Part shown: positions 27,452-36,306 of the stretch, piece by piece | Layout: each line of letters starts with the position of its first letter | Position numbering within the stretch: position 1 is the first letter of the stretch | Origin: Saprospiraceae bacterium | GTDB lineage: Bacteria; Bacteroidota; Bacteroidia; Chitinophagales; Saprospiraceae | Assembly (NCBI GenBank): GCA_016787545.1 | Contig: JAEUUS010000151.1 | Location: forward strand, 1 to 46,884 | DNA length: 46,884 nucleotides | Direction: 5' to 3' | The notes under the pieces: model-generated | Databases searched by the model: none | The model's input: only the letters and a program-made list of their open reading frames with translations | What the model was told of the DNA's origin: nothing | Position numbers and translations under genes: made by a program

Positions 27452-28330
27452 TTATTGTCCCATTTCAATATAGAACACCAGGTCGGCATTCGCTGGGATA
27501 TCTGCACCTGCGCCTTGCTCGCCGTAACCCAAAGCACTTGGGATGAACAACATGGCTTTGCCTCCGCGGTTGAGCAGTTTCATGCCTTCATTGAATCCTG
27601 GAATCAAGCCGCCCACGTTGAATGGAGCCGGACCACCACGATCGTAAGAGTTATCGAACATCTTGCCGTCGCTTTTACGCACGCCGAAATAATTGGTAGG
27701 AACGCTGTCGCCGTCCTTAATCGGAGCGCCAGAGCCTTGTTCAATAATCACGTATTCCAGGCCGGATTCTGATTTTTTCAGATTTGCCAACTTTTTAGAT
27801 TTGTATTCAGCCAACATGGTTTTAACGGTTTCTGCAATCACCATGCCTTGTGCCTTGGCGGCTTCGGCTTTCACCATCTCTTCTGCCTGACGCTTCTGCA
27901 TAGTTTCCGGGGTGATGATGTCTACGAGTTTTACTTCGTAACGAATCTCTTTTACTTCACCGAAAGATTTTGGAATACCTTTTTTCATCAGGGAGTCCAG
28001 CGGCTGGATAACCGTAGCGCTGTCACCTTTAGTCATTAACAGCAGACCTTCAAAAACAGCAGGTACTTTACCTTTCATCATAGAGGAGTCCGGAATTGCA
28101 ATTTCGCGTGGACCGCCGGCATCACGGTCAGTGCTGGCCACGAGAGAGTCATTAACCCAGGTGTATACGCTGATCAATACGGTATTACCGAAAGTGACCT
28201 TTGGGCCTTCCAAATTGGTGTGGTTGGTAACAAGGTTACCTCCTGGAGTAGTTACTGCTTTGCCTTTATCGCAGGCGGTTTGAGCAATGGCAAAAGCCGC
28301 TACTACAAACAAAATCAATAGGTTACGCAT
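27452..28330 (-). CDS. Secreted FKBP-type peptidyl-prolyl cis-trans isomerase (copy 2)
   Basis: This product of about 292 residues is related to copy 1 along its length (both have a TKGDSATV/MGKGDSLTI-type segment before the isomerase domain). The signal sequence MRNLLILFVVAAFAIAQTAC may be a lipoprotein signal, with a weak lipobox before the Cys. The FKBP domain (about 185-292) has DGDSVPTNYFGVRKSDGKMF, GLIPGFNEGMKLL, KAMLFIPSALGYGEQG and LVFYIEMGQ. The ATG at 28330 is chosen because a longer frame begins inside nrnA. With copy 1 and nrnA it forms a minus-strand run, with 65 bases to nrnA and about 130 to copy 1. Confidence 0.9.
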   Translation of the reverse strand: MRNLLILFVVAAFAIAQTACDKGKAVTTPGGNLVTNHTNLEGPKVTFGNTVLISVYTWVNDSLVASTDRDAGGPREIAIPDSSMMKGKVPAVFEGLLLMTKGDSATVIQPLDSLMKKGIPKSFGEVKEIRYEVKLVDIITPETMQKRQAEEMVKAEAAKAQGMVIAETVKTMLAEYKSKKLANLKKSESGLEYVIIEQGSGAPIKDGDSVPTNYFGVRKSDGKMFDNSYDRGGPAPFNVGGLIPGFNEGMKLLNRGGKAMLFIPSALGYGEQGAGADIPANADLVFYIEMGQ

Positions 28331-28394
28331 TCTTTTCGAATTAAGTGAATGATAGATGCTTGGTGAATGAAAGGAATTTGGGGCTTGTTTATCA

Positions 28395-29408
28395 TCAGGC
28401 ATTTGTCCAGATTTTATCTTTATATTCCGGTAAAATGCTCTTGAATTTATCAATGGTGGCCTTCAAACTGTCGTGCGAATAGGCGCCGGAGGCATTTTTG
28501 TGCCCTCCGCCTTTGAAATGTTTTTTGCAGATTTCCTGCACATCAATGCTGCCTTTGGAGCGTAAACTGAGTTTTACCACCGTTGGTTGATTGTGGATAA
28601 ACGCCGCAATTTTCACATCACGGATGGTAAGCAGGTAATTGACGATGCCTTCGGTATCGCCGCGCTGAATATCAAACTCTTCATAATCCCTACGCGACAA
28701 CCAGATGAGGGCGGTTTTGAACTCAGGCAAAAACTCCATTCGGTTAGATAGGCAGTGTCCTAACAAACGGAGGTTTTTTTCTTTTTGGGAATTAAAAATC
28801 ATGTCCTGAACGCCGGTGTCGTCGGTGCCGCGTTCCACCAGATCGGCAGCAATGCGGAACACCTGAGGATTGGTGGCATAACGAAAGGAACCTGTATCGG
28901 TAACCAGTCCGGTATAAATGCACTTTCCTACGGTATTGGGGTTGATTTTACCCCGATCGCCCATGCTGTCAATAAACCTGTAAACCAATTCGCAGGTACT
29001 GCTGGCTTCTGGCTCGGAGATCATATGCTCCGCAATAGGATCAGGATACAGGTGGTGGTCAATCATAATTCGCTGAGCCGGAAGGTCGCGCAGGTAATCG
29101 CCCATTTTATCGATCCGATCCAACGCGTTGAAATCCAGGAAAATGAACAGGTTTTTTTTGTTGATCACCTGTTTACATTCTTCGGGTTGCAGATCCCAGA
29201 TGAGTGCATCTGCGGCGCCTGGAAGAGCCTCGAATTCTTCGGGATATTCGGATGGGAACAGCACGTGTACGGTGTGACCGTGTTGTTCTAAGTAATGACG
29301 CATGGCAAGCGAACTACCTATGGCGTCGCCATCGGGGTTGCGATGCGAGAAAATGGCTACATTTTGCGGAACCTGAATCAGCTGTCGAAGCGCGGCAGAG
29401 AATTCCAT
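28395..29408 (-). CDS. nrnA: DHH-family phosphoesterase (NrnA-type oligoribonuclease/pAp phosphatase)
   Basis: This product of about 337 residues belongs to the DHH/DHHA1 family. Metal and catalytic motifs are HRNPDGDAIGSSLAM (motif I), FLDFNALDRID (motif II), MIDHHLYPD (motif III, DHH) and TGLVTDTGSF (motif IV). The DHHA1 substrate domain ends with GGGHKNASGAYS. NrnA degrades very short RNAs and converts 3'-phosphoadenosine 5'-phosphate to AMP. The ATG at 29408 is preferred to a TTG six codons upstream. Confidence 0.9.
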   Translation of the reverse strand: MEFSAALRQLIQVPQNVAIFSHRNPDGDAIGSSLAMRHYLEQHGHTVHVLFPSEYPEEFEALPGAADALIWDLQPEECKQVINKKNLFIFLDFNALDRIDKMGDYLRDLPAQRIMIDHHLYPDPIAEHMISEPEASSTCELVYRFIDSMGDRGKINPNTVGKCIYTGLVTDTGSFRYATNPQVFRIAADLVERGTDDTGVQDMIFNSQKEKNLRLLGHCLSNRMEFLPEFKTALIWLSRRDYEEFDIQRGDTEGIVNYLLTIRDVKIAAFIHNQPTVVKLSLRSKGSIDVQEICKKHFKGGGHKNASGAYSHDSLKATIDKFKSILPEYKDKIWTNA

Positions 29409-29574
29409 TTTATGGGCAAGAGGCAATAATGCGTGGTAGTAAAAGACCGACTTAGCGCCTGATCGGCCTAAAACGGCTGCAAAAGTACGTGCTTCGTGGT
29501 GAAACGACCTTTTTGCCGGAGATTATTTTTTTAAAAACCTTTTTTAATACCCGTTTTGAAATATAATCTTGAAA

Positions 29575-29582
29575 TACCTTTG
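29575..29582 (+). promoter_or_regulatory. -7 promoter box of ndk
   Basis: TACCTTTG followed by C is a consensus Bacteroidota -7 box. A TTTG (29555-29558) lies 16 bases upstream, a little shorter than usual. The leader to the ATG at 29660 is about 70 bases. Confidence 0.55.
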
Positions 29583-29659
29583 CGGCCCCAATCGCCAGCG
29601 GCGTATGTACGGGCGGTTTGGGGGATCTTCATTTGTTCATCATTTATCACTTCGATATC

Positions 29660-30079
29660 ATGGCAGGCAATCGCACATTTACTATGATCAAGCCCGACGC
29701 AGTTCGCGCCGGCAACATTGGCAACATTCTTCAAATGATCAATGCGGCGGGTTTCCGCATTGTTGCCATGAAACTGACGAAACTCAGTATGGAGAAAGCC
29801 GGCGAATTTTACGCCGTTCACAGTGAACGTCCGTTTTACGGCGAACTTTGCGAATTCATGAGCAGCGGCGCCATCGTGGCGGCTGTTTTGGAAAAAGACA
29901 ATGCAGTGGAAGATTTCCGCAACCTCATTGGCGCCACCAATCCGGCCAATGCCGCTCCTGGTACCATCCGCGCTAAATACGCTACCAGCGTAGGTGAAAA
30001 TGCGGTACACGGTTCAGACAGCGATGAGAATGCAGCCATCGAAAGCGCGTTCCACTTCGCAGGTGTGGATATGTTCTAA
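29660..30079 (+). CDS. ndk: Nucleoside diphosphate kinase
   Basis: This 139-residue enzyme transfers the gamma-phosphate among nucleotides through a phospho-histidine. It has the N-terminal [10 protein letters not shown], the Kpn-loop region and the active-site His in NAVHGSDS. The ATG at 29660 ([13 protein letters not shown]) matches the family start; an in-frame ATG 14 codons upstream gives an atypical extension. A consensus -7 box precedes it and a terminator follows. It is monocistronic. Confidence 0.95.
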   Translation: MAGNRTFTMIKPDAVRAGNIGNILQMINAAGFRIVAMKLTKLSMEKAGEFYAVHSERPFYGELCEFMSSGAIVAAVLEKDNAVEDFRNLIGATNPANAAPGTIRAKYATSVGENAVHGSDSDENAAIESAFHFAGVDMF

Positions 30080-30102
30080 TACTTGCGGTGGATAGATTGC
30101 TC

Positions 30103-30142
30103 CAAGAGTCATTCCGGGTGTACGGAGTGACTCTTGTTTTTT
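30103..30142 (+). terminator. Intrinsic terminator of ndk
   Basis: CAAGAGTCATTCCG pairs with CGGAGTGACTCTTG around a 6-base loop, then TTTTTT. Confidence 0.85.
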
Positions 30143-30228
30143 ACGGGTTAGTTTGATGTGCCTATGCTGAAATAAAATAGAGATAGGTGAACCTTAAAGG
30201 GCACAGTGGAATTGCAGAAATGATCTTT

Positions 30229-30292
30229 GAACCACAAAGTCACGGAGGACACAAAGATTACTTCTTTTGTGTCCTCCGTGACTTTGTGGTTC
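30229..30292. repeat. Perfect 27-bp inverted repeat with CACAAAG units
   Basis: Arms of 27 bases (GAACCACAAAGTCACGGAGG... and complement) surround a 10-base loop. It is the same family as 8166-8232 and lies between convergent ndk and the T9SS fragment. The rest of the 30143-30397 gap shows nothing further. Confidence 0.9.
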
Positions 30293-30397
30293 GTCAAATT
30301 GTTTTGTGGTGCCTCCTAAATGGTTTAAAAAACAAAAGAGCTACCCCATTTTCATGGGTGCAGCTCTGGATTTGTATGAAAAACGGGAAAAACCGGA

Positions 30398-30709
30398 TTA
30401 GTACATCATTAACTTTCTGGAAACCGTTCCATACGGGGTTTCGAGGCGGCAGGTGTAGAAACCTGGTTCGCGGAGGTCGGAGCGGTGGAGAATCATGTGG
30501 TTTTCTCCTGGTTGGAAAGCGCCTTTTTTGACGCTTACTTCACTGCCTTTTGCATCGAAAATCCGGAGAAAGATTTCTGCGGCAGCCGGAAGCTTGAACC
30601 ACAGATTGGTCATTTCAATGAAGGGATTAGGCGAGTTTTGAAAAAGTTCTACGCTTCCATCAGCATTTTTGCTGTTCAGCGGCTGGATTTGAAATTGTGC
30701 AGCAGTCAT
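30398..30709 (-). CDS. Near-orphan T9SS type A sorting domain (small protein or gene remnant)
   Basis: This frame codes for about 103 residues from the ATG at 30709, of which about 85 are a complete T9SS C-terminal sorting domain (LFQNSPNPF, MTNLWFKLPAAAEIFLRIFD, GENHMILHRSDL, then PGFYTCRLE and the end GTVSRKLMMY). There is no room for a cargo domain. The frame stays open upstream to 30919, but that part crosses the terminator of the next gene (30837-30876), so it is not credible as protein. The residues just before the ATG (ILYIIL) plus MTAAQ resemble the end of a signal peptide, so either a non-ATG start gives a tiny secreted protein or this is the 3' remnant of a larger gene. Confidence 0.6.
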   Translation of the reverse strand: MTAAQFQIQPLNSKNADGSVELFQNSPNPFIEMTNLWFKLPAAAEIFLRIFDAKGSEVSVKKGAFQPGENHMILHRSDLREPGFYTCRLETPYGTVSRKLMMY

Positions 30710-30836
30710 GAGTATTATATACAAGATTCGACCGGAGGATTTGATTAGGATTCCCGCCGGTCGGGAAAGTGGGCGGATGAAGGATGAAAAACCATCGCAC
30801 AAGGCGATATGGGTTAGTATCCAAATCTTGTGCCAG

Positions 30837-30876
30837 AAAATAAAACCCTCTCTTTCACCATTGCGGGAAAGAGAGG
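30837..30876 (-). terminator. Intrinsic terminator of the propeller-type T9SS gene
   Basis: CCTCTCTTTC (30847-30856) pairs with GAAAGAGAGG (30867-30876); the minus strand then reads GGTTTTATTTT. Confidence 0.75.
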
Positions 30877-30919
30877 AGCTTTCACAATCAAATTGATTTA
30901 ACCTGTTCTCTGATGCCAA

Positions 30920-32257
30920 TTAGATCTTCAATAGTTGCCAGCTATTGCTCCCCTTTTTATTACTTACCGTAATAGAATAAGCGGCCGGAGCTAACTTCTC
31001 TAATTGTAATTTTTGACTGAAATTTATCGTTGATTTTATGTCAATTTTTTGAATCAGTCGCCCGTTCTGGTCATTAAGCAAGATCCAATAATCTTCAGGC
31101 AATGAACCGTTGATGTTCACTTGAACCCAATCAGTTGCAGGATTGGGGCCGATGATTACTTCAGCATTCAGGTAAGCTGGGGAAATTATGCCTACCAATG
31201 GACTGCCGTTGTATTTAAATACCCGGGTTTGCTGGTTTGTTGGATTAATTGGGCCCCATTCTCCGGCCCAGCCGTTTGTAGGTGAGTTGAATGTGGGCCA
31301 ACCAATAATTTCGCCTTCACTGATTTGAGTCCAAGTATTTCCGTGATCTTTACTTACCCACGTTTGGTTACTGCCCAATAATGATTCACCAGTATAAACA
31401 CCGGCAACCATTATCGAACTTCCCTGCAAATAAGCCGGAATGCCATAAAAATGGTAGTCTTCTGAAATGGGTAGTGAAATTTCTTCCCAGTTGGCTCCAC
31501 CGTCAGAGGTTCTAAGTAAATGGTCAGAACCTGTCTGGACACCCCAATAAGTTACAATGCCGTGATTAGCATCTGAAAAAGCAATGGCACCCAGCGCATC
31601 AAGCGGCGTTTGTACGACATCCCAGTTGTTGCCGGCATTGGCCGAATGGTAAACCCTTCCCCTGTTCGTTACAAACCAAATGATGTTTCCAACGGCACAA
31701 CCGCCATTATTAAATCCAAACTCACCAGGCAATGGGTCGGGGATATTAGCGGCATTTACGAGAGCCCAGGAAATTCCACCATTCCCGGTATTATACACCT
31801 CAAATTCTCCATTTCGGGGGTCGCCGATTTGACAAATTTTGGCTGGGGAAAATGCATGAATATAATCCGGCCAGGAAACCACGGGATCCCAGGGAGTATT
31901 GGTGTTTTCCCAGGTTTGACCACCATTAAGTGTTTTAAGCGTTACAGCATTGCCCCAGTTTTGAAGGGCTACCACATAGGCCGTGGATGTATCTGTAGAG
32001 GTAATACTTGCAGTAAATGGAGCGCCTTGCAATGACAATGAACTGGTCTGGAACGTAGACCCACCGTCTGTAGTACGCGATACCAAACCAAGTTCATGAC
32101 TGTCATTCCTGCATCCAAGGATCCAGGCAGTTTGATCGCCTTGTAGGGAAATGGCATAAACACCAAGCGTGTCGCCAAAAGGCGTGTAAGCGGTCCATGT
32201 TTGTGCGTTGGTCAATATGGGTAAAAACAAGAAGAGAGAATGGAAAAGTGGTTTCAT
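30920..32257 (-). CDS. T9SS-secreted YCF48/BNR-type beta-propeller protein
   Basis: This 445-residue protein has a signal peptide (MKPLFHSLFLFLPILTNAQ). A set of repeats of the sialidase/Ycf48 type follows, each with a GG-x-x-W or G-N-x-W Asp-box-like turn (TTDGGSTFQTSS, TLNGGQTWENT, SANAGNNWDVV, TSDGGANWEEI, SKDHGNTWTQI). The end is a T9SS sorting domain (IGPNPATDWVQVNI, WILLNDQNGRLIQ, PAAYSITVSN). It probably forms a beta-propeller at the cell surface; the ligand is unknown. The ATG at 32257 fits the signal peptide, while the longer frame from 32488 overlaps the upstream gene. Confidence 0.87.
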   Translation of the reverse strand: MKPLFHSLFLFLPILTNAQTWTAYTPFGDTLGVYAISLQGDQTAWILGCRNDSHELGLVSRTTDGGSTFQTSSLSLQGAPFTASITSTDTSTAYVVALQNWGNAVTLKTLNGGQTWENTNTPWDPVVSWPDYIHAFSPAKICQIGDPRNGEFEVYNTGNGGISWALVNAANIPDPLPGEFGFNNGGCAVGNIIWFVTNRGRVYHSANAGNNWDVVQTPLDALGAIAFSDANHGIVTYWGVQTGSDHLLRTSDGGANWEEISLPISEDYHFYGIPAYLQGSSIMVAGVYTGESLLGSNQTWVSKDHGNTWTQISEGEIIGWPTFNSPTNGWAGEWGPINPTNQQTRVFKYNGSPLVGIISPAYLNAEVIIGPNPATDWVQVNINGSLPEDYWILLNDQNGRLIQKIDIKSTINFSQKLQLEKLAPAAYSITVSNKKGSNSWQLLKI

Positions 32258-32289
32258 ACTGTATACTAGGTTAAAAGGTGAATAATAGA

Positions 32290-32297
32290 CAAATGTA
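32290..32297 (-). promoter_or_regulatory. -7 promoter box of the propeller-type T9SS gene
   Basis: Minus-strand TACATTTG is a TAnnTTTG match about 33 bases before the ATG at 32257. No -33 box is clear. Confidence 0.45.
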
Positions 32298-32459
32298 TCT
32301 GGGCAACATCCGGTACAGGAGTTGCTTTCTGAATAAAAATGAAACGGGTTGCAGACTGGTTTTGACGAAGAGCATGTGCGACGTACTCCGTGGGGAATAA
32401 AAGAAAGACGTGCCAAATGTCTGCTTATAAGTTGATCTGGCGATCCCCTAGGTAGGGGA

Positions 32460-33287
32460 TTATTCAAGTTGCCAAAGTTCGGACTCAAAAAGGAACAAGG
32501 CGGCCTCCCTGGCTGATTTAAAATCGGTGAGTAGCAGATTTTCTGCCATTTTCAGAATTCGCCTGTTGTGTTCATGTAGTGTATGTGGCTGCATGCGCAG
32601 TTTTTCAGAAGCAAGTTCGCCTTTCATATACCATTCCATGAGTGCCTGCTCGGTAGGGGTAAAATATTCCCTGATTTTCCTGGCGGCTATCCGTGTCATG
32701 GCCTGATTCACGTCCGGAACGGGTTCTCCATTATTGGTTACATAGGGTAAAAAGGGCGGACGGTTGTGAGAAAACCATTTTCCATTGTAATGATAGTAAT
32801 TGAAATGACTGACATAGTATCCAGAGTCGTCTGTCTGTAACGCAATGGAGTGCTGGGTGAACCAATGGTAAGTGTTGTTCGCTATTTTAAGCGGCAGGGA
32901 AATGTGATACACATAATGTTTAACCTTTCGGCCCAGAGCGAGGCTGTAAGCAGTCTGATTGATTATCATGGCCCAATTCTGATACATCTGTAAATAGTCG
33001 GGATGTACTCGTTCCAGAAACTGCATCAACGAAATAGGTTTGGTGCTGGAAAGCAACGTTTCTGACTGCCTGTATTGCCAGGAAAACTCTCCTGCTGTCA
33101 AATTTACAATGGAGTAAAAGGCCTGACTGAATTTACCGGCTTCCTCGTGGAAATTCTGGATATTTTGGGTGAATATTCCCAAATCCAGGGGCTGTAATTG
33201 ACCTGCAGAGGCCGCCATTGAAGTCATGGCTTTTCTGATAGTTTCGTAAACAACCTGGTGCGAGGGGCGTAACAGAGTACTTCTCAT
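32460..33287 (-). CDS. PAS-like sensor with LuxR-like C-terminal helix-turn-helix
   Basis: This protein of about 275 residues has a central PAS-like segment (about residues 60-185; FYSIVNLTAGEFSWQYR...FLERVHPDYLQMYQNW, then a strand pair HYVYHISLPLKI). The C-terminal part has the spacing of a LuxR-type helix-turn-helix (YFTPTEQALMEWYMKGELAS, then EKLRMQPHTLHEHNRRILKM). The recognition helix has LHEHNRRI in place of the usual VKTHxxxI, so it is a divergent member. The FLERVHPDY motif echoes PAS/PAC 'hiHPdD' turns. It is likely a cytoplasmic transcription regulator with unknown signal. The ATG at 33287 is preferred over a TTG seven codons earlier. No target is obvious; the T9SS propeller gene lies downstream. 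Confidence 0.65.
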   Translation of the reverse strand: MRSTLLRPSHQVVYETIRKAMTSMAASAGQLQPLDLGIFTQNIQNFHEEAGKFSQAFYSIVNLTAGEFSWQYRQSETLLSSTKPISLMQFLERVHPDYLQMYQNWAMIINQTAYSLALGRKVKHYVYHISLPLKIANNTYHWFTQHSIALQTDDSGYYVSHFNYYHYNGKWFSHNRPPFLPYVTNNGEPVPDVNQAMTRIAARKIREYFTPTEQALMEWYMKGELASEKLRMQPHTLHEHNRRILKMAENLLLTDFKSAREAALFLFESELWQLE

Positions 33288-33463
33288 AAGATGAAAATTT
33301 CTATACAATAAAAAAGCTATGCCAGATTGTTTTATAAATATTTATTCCGAAAAATACAAAAACGTAAACAAAAAATGTGGTTTTTTTAAAAAAAGAGTAT
33401 ATTTTTATTAAAATGAAATATAGTGTCGGCAAGAATCAGAGCAGGATCTGTTGATGAACCCAA

Positions 33464-33524
33464 TGTCGGAAGGAGGGAACCCTTCCGACAGTATCGTCGC
33501 AAAAGGCCGGAAGATCATTCCGGC
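33464..33524. repeat. Two hairpins downstream of mutS2
   Basis: Hairpin one pairs TGTCGGAAGG with CCTTCCGACA (33464-33491). Hairpin two is GCCGGAA/TTCCGGC (33506-33524) followed by GTACATCA, in which the TCA is the complement of the mutS2 stop. The second resembles hairpins at 36151 and 37294. Either could end the mutS2 transcript. The rest of the 33288-33463 gap is AT-rich and shows nothing. Confidence 0.7.
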
Positions 33525-33529
33525 GTACA

Positions 33530-35920
33530 TCAGGCCAACTCCACCACCGTAACACCGTCGCCGCCGCCGTCTTCCGGGTGGTAAGCACGGGCAATGTTGC
33601 CGCCGTATTCCCGCAGCTTTTGTTTTACGACCATGCGCAGTACGCCTGTGCCTTTGCCGTGTAGTATCTGGATGGTGTGCGCACTGGTAAGCAGAGCATT
33701 ATCTACAAATCGCTCCAGCACCTGCAAGGCTTCATCTTTGGCCATGCCCCGGATGTCTACCTTAGCGTCGAAATCGGCTACTCGCTGTATATCGGATGCA
33801 CTGATGGCGGAAGGTTGGGCAATTGGCTCTGCTGCCGGCAGCAGGTCGCGAAGGGTGGTGGTGATCCGAAGCCCGCCCATCAATAAAGTAACTTTCTGAC
33901 CTTTGATTTCTTCCACCTGCCCCGTTGATCCACCCGCACGCAGGCGTACGAAGTCGCCCACAGCAATGGGGCGAGTCATTGTATTAGCCGGCGATTTCTG
34001 CTCTAACTTCACCACTTCCTCACTCACTTCATCCACTTGCCGGGCCTTCTCACTGCGCTCTAACCGAAGTTTGGCGGCTACTTCCTGTGCTTTTTCCAGG
34101 TTTTTTTCGCCTTTTAATTCGCGGATCAGCTTGTCTACCTCTCTGTTCGTGTTGGCACTGATGCGCAATTCATGCTCTTTTTGATCTAATTTCAGGCGCT
34201 TGCGCTTCACGTCCAGATCCTGGTGCATGGAATCGTACGATTTGATCAAGCGCTCCAGCGATTGTTCTTTCTCCTGCACCGAACGGAGTTTTTCTTCCAG
34301 TTCCTGCTTCTCCCGCTGCAATTCAATGAGGATATCGTCTACCGCCGTCTCAGAGCCCGTGCGGTTGCGCGCATACCCGATGAGGTCACGTGGGAGACCA
34401 CTTTTTTCGGCAATTTCAAAGGCGTAACTACTGCCTGGTCGACCCACTTTCAACTCATAGGTTGGGGAAAGGGTATCCTTGTCGAAGTGCATATTCCCGT
34501 TCAAAATGCCCGGGTTTCGGAAGGCATACACCTTTAAGTTGGAATAGTGGGTGGTGATCACCGCATATACGCCTTTGCGGTGCAATTGGCGCAAAATGGC
34601 CTCTGCAATGGCGCCGCCGGGCTTGGGGTCGGTGCCGCTGCCCATTTCATCAATGAGCACCAGGGTTTCCGGATGGGCTTTTTGCAGGAATACCCGCGCA
34701 TTTTGCAGGCGCGAGGAGTAGGTCGACAAATCGTCGTCAAGGCTCTGCTGATCGCCAATATCGGCGAAAACCTGTTTGAAAATGCCGAACTCGCTGAGTT
34801 CGTGTACCGGAACCAGCAAGCCGCTTTGTACCATCAACTGAAGCAGCCCTACCGATTTCATAGCCACCGATTTGCCGCCCGCATTGGGTCCGGAAAGAAT
34901 CAGGATATGATTTTCCGAATTCAGCCGGAGTTCAAAAGGGATGGTTTTTTTGCCTGTTTGTTTGTTTTTGAGGTATAAAAGCGGGTGGTAACCTTTTCGG
35001 ATATAAAAAACAGGTTTTTCTTTCAGAATAGGCATTCCGGCACGCAAGGCGTTGGCCAGCGAAGCTTTGGCTCTTATTTCATCAAAACGCACCAAAACAT
35101 GTGCATAACTGCGCAAAAGGTTGCTATAAGGCCGCAAGGTTTCGCTTAAGCTCCGCAGTATGCGGAAGATTTCCCGGCGCTCCTCATGTTCCAGGTCAAA
35201 AATGTCGTTGTTGATTTCGATTACAGCTTCCGGTTCGATAAATGAGGTACGGCCGGTATCGGATTCATCGTGAATGATACCTCGGATCTTACGTTTATGT
35301 TCGGCAGGTACACTCAGTACCCGACGGCCATTTCGGAATGATTCCGGGGAGTCGGAAAGCCATCCTTTGGACCGGCATTCCTGGATAATTTGTCGGAAAC
35401 GACCGTCTAATTCCCGAATTTTTTGTTGAATTTCTCTCCGTATGCGCAGCAAATCGGGGGATGCATCGGGGCGGATTTCTCCTTTTTCATCAAAAACGGC
35501 CGTGATGGATTTCATCAGCTGCTCGTCGTTGGAAAGCTCCCGAATGACATCATACAATTTAGGGTAGATCTCTTTTTTTGCGCCTCCGGCGAAAAACCGG
35601 AATACATCGCGCATGAGGATAAGTACCCGCAGTATACCCTGAAATGCTTCTGCCTGGAGGGTAAATCCATCTACCTCCAACATTTTGAGGTCGGGCAAAA
35701 TATCGGGGAAGCGCTCCAGCGGGAAGCGGTCGTTTTTTTCCAGGATCAGTTTGTACTCGCGGGTTTCCCGCAGGCTCTTGTCAATCCAGTTGAAATCCAT
35801 GGACGGCGTCAGGGCGCGCAGTTGTTCTGCGGCCATAGGCGTCAGGGCTTCTTTTTCCAGCAAATCCAGGACTTTATCAAATTCCAGTTTGCGAAATACA
35901 TCTTTCGGCTCAAAAATCAT
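33530..35920 (-). CDS. mutS2: MutS2 family ATPase/endonuclease
   Basis: This 796-residue protein has a MutS core/lever region, the ATPase with Walker A ILSGPNAGGKSVAMKSVG (about residue 345) and Walker B LVLIDEMGSGTDP, a long coiled-coil Glu/Lys/Arg segment (about 520-650), a KOW-like linker (GDFVRLRAGGSTGQVEEIKG), and a C-terminal Smr domain (VDIRGMAKDEAL...ILHGKGTGVLR). MutS2 lacks the mismatch-recognition domain. It has been tied to suppression of recombination and, in Bacillus, to rescue of collided ribosomes. A -7 box TACTTTTG lies 20 bases before the ATG. Confidence 0.95.
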   Translation of the reverse strand: MIFEPKDVFRKLEFDKVLDLLEKEALTPMAAEQLRALTPSMDFNWIDKSLRETREYKLILEKNDRFPLERFPDILPDLKMLEVDGFTLQAEAFQGILRVLILMRDVFRFFAGGAKKEIYPKLYDVIRELSNDEQLMKSITAVFDEKGEIRPDASPDLLRIRREIQQKIRELDGRFRQIIQECRSKGWLSDSPESFRNGRRVLSVPAEHKRKIRGIIHDESDTGRTSFIEPEAVIEINNDIFDLEHEERREIFRILRSLSETLRPYSNLLRSYAHVLVRFDEIRAKASLANALRAGMPILKEKPVFYIRKGYHPLLYLKNKQTGKKTIPFELRLNSENHILILSGPNAGGKSVAMKSVGLLQLMVQSGLLVPVHELSEFGIFKQVFADIGDQQSLDDDLSTYSSRLQNARVFLQKAHPETLVLIDEMGSGTDPKPGGAIAEAILRQLHRKGVYAVITTHYSNLKVYAFRNPGILNGNMHFDKDTLSPTYELKVGRPGSSYAFEIAEKSGLPRDLIGYARNRTGSETAVDDILIELQREKQELEEKLRSVQEKEQSLERLIKSYDSMHQDLDVKRKRLKLDQKEHELRISANTNREVDKLIRELKGEKNLEKAQEVAAKLRLERSEKARQVDEVSEEVVKLEQKSPANTMTRPIAVGDFVRLRAGGSTGQVEEIKGQKVTLLMGGLRITTTLRDLLPAAEPIAQPSAISASDIQRVADFDAKVDIRGMAKDEALQVLERFVDNALLTSAHTIQILHGKGTGVLRMVVKQKLREYGGNIARAYHPEDGGGDGVTVVELA

Positions 35921-35939
35921 ACGTATTACAATGTCGGGG

Positions 35940-35947
35940 CAAAAGTA
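35940..35947 (-). promoter_or_regulatory. -7 promoter box of mutS2
   Basis: Minus-strand TACTTTTG followed by C matches TAnnTTTG. It lies 19 bases from the ATG, so the leader is only about 13 bases. No -33 box at 19 bases is seen. Confidence 0.5.
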
Positions 35948-36036
35948 CCGCCCCAGAACAAATCTACAGTCAGTAAGTTCCCTGGTGGTGGTTTTTTCAT
36001 GGGTTGGCTGGAAAAAGAGGAGATGAGCAGAGGAGT

Positions 36037-36119
36037 GACGAGTACATGATTGACGAATACATGATTGACGAGTACATGATTGACGAATACATGATTACAT
36101 GATTGACGAATACATGAGT
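36037..36119. repeat. Tandem 15-bp repeat, five units plus a partial
   Basis: The unit GACGA(G/A)TACATGATT is repeated exactly every 15 bases from 36037 to 36096; an 8-base partial and a last unit follow. The same words form the arms of the inverted repeat at 38524-38671. Confidence 0.9.
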
Positions 36120-36150
36120 GGAGGCTCGCTCATCAAGCTTATCAGACCTG

Positions 36151-36271
36151 TTCCCGGAATATCATTCCGGGATACATCAAACCCCTCAAACCCCTCAAAC
36201 CCTTCAAACCCCTCAAACCCTTCAACCCCCTCAAACCCTTCAAACCCCTCAACCCCTTCAACCCCTTCAAA
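36151..36271. repeat. CCCGGAAT hairpin followed by CCTCAAACC 9-bp minisatellite
   Basis: The hairpin CCCGGAAT-ATC-ATTCCGGG (36153-36171) is followed by TACATCA and then about ten 9-base units of the type CCCCTCAAA/CCCTTCAAA (36177-36271). The mirror-image array lies at 37294-37434 on the other side of the gene. Confidence 0.9.
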
Positions 36272-36306
36272 CACCAGCGGCTAAACCCGCCGCTACAAAA
36301 CCCCAA

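Noticed and set aside
30710..30919. N-terminal extension of the orphan T9SS domain
   Set aside because: It crosses the terminator hairpin of the neighbouring gene and has no signal peptide at its ATG.
32258..32488. Longer start of the propeller-type T9SS protein
   Set aside because: The extension overlaps the upstream regulator gene and precedes both a -7 promoter box and a good signal peptide.
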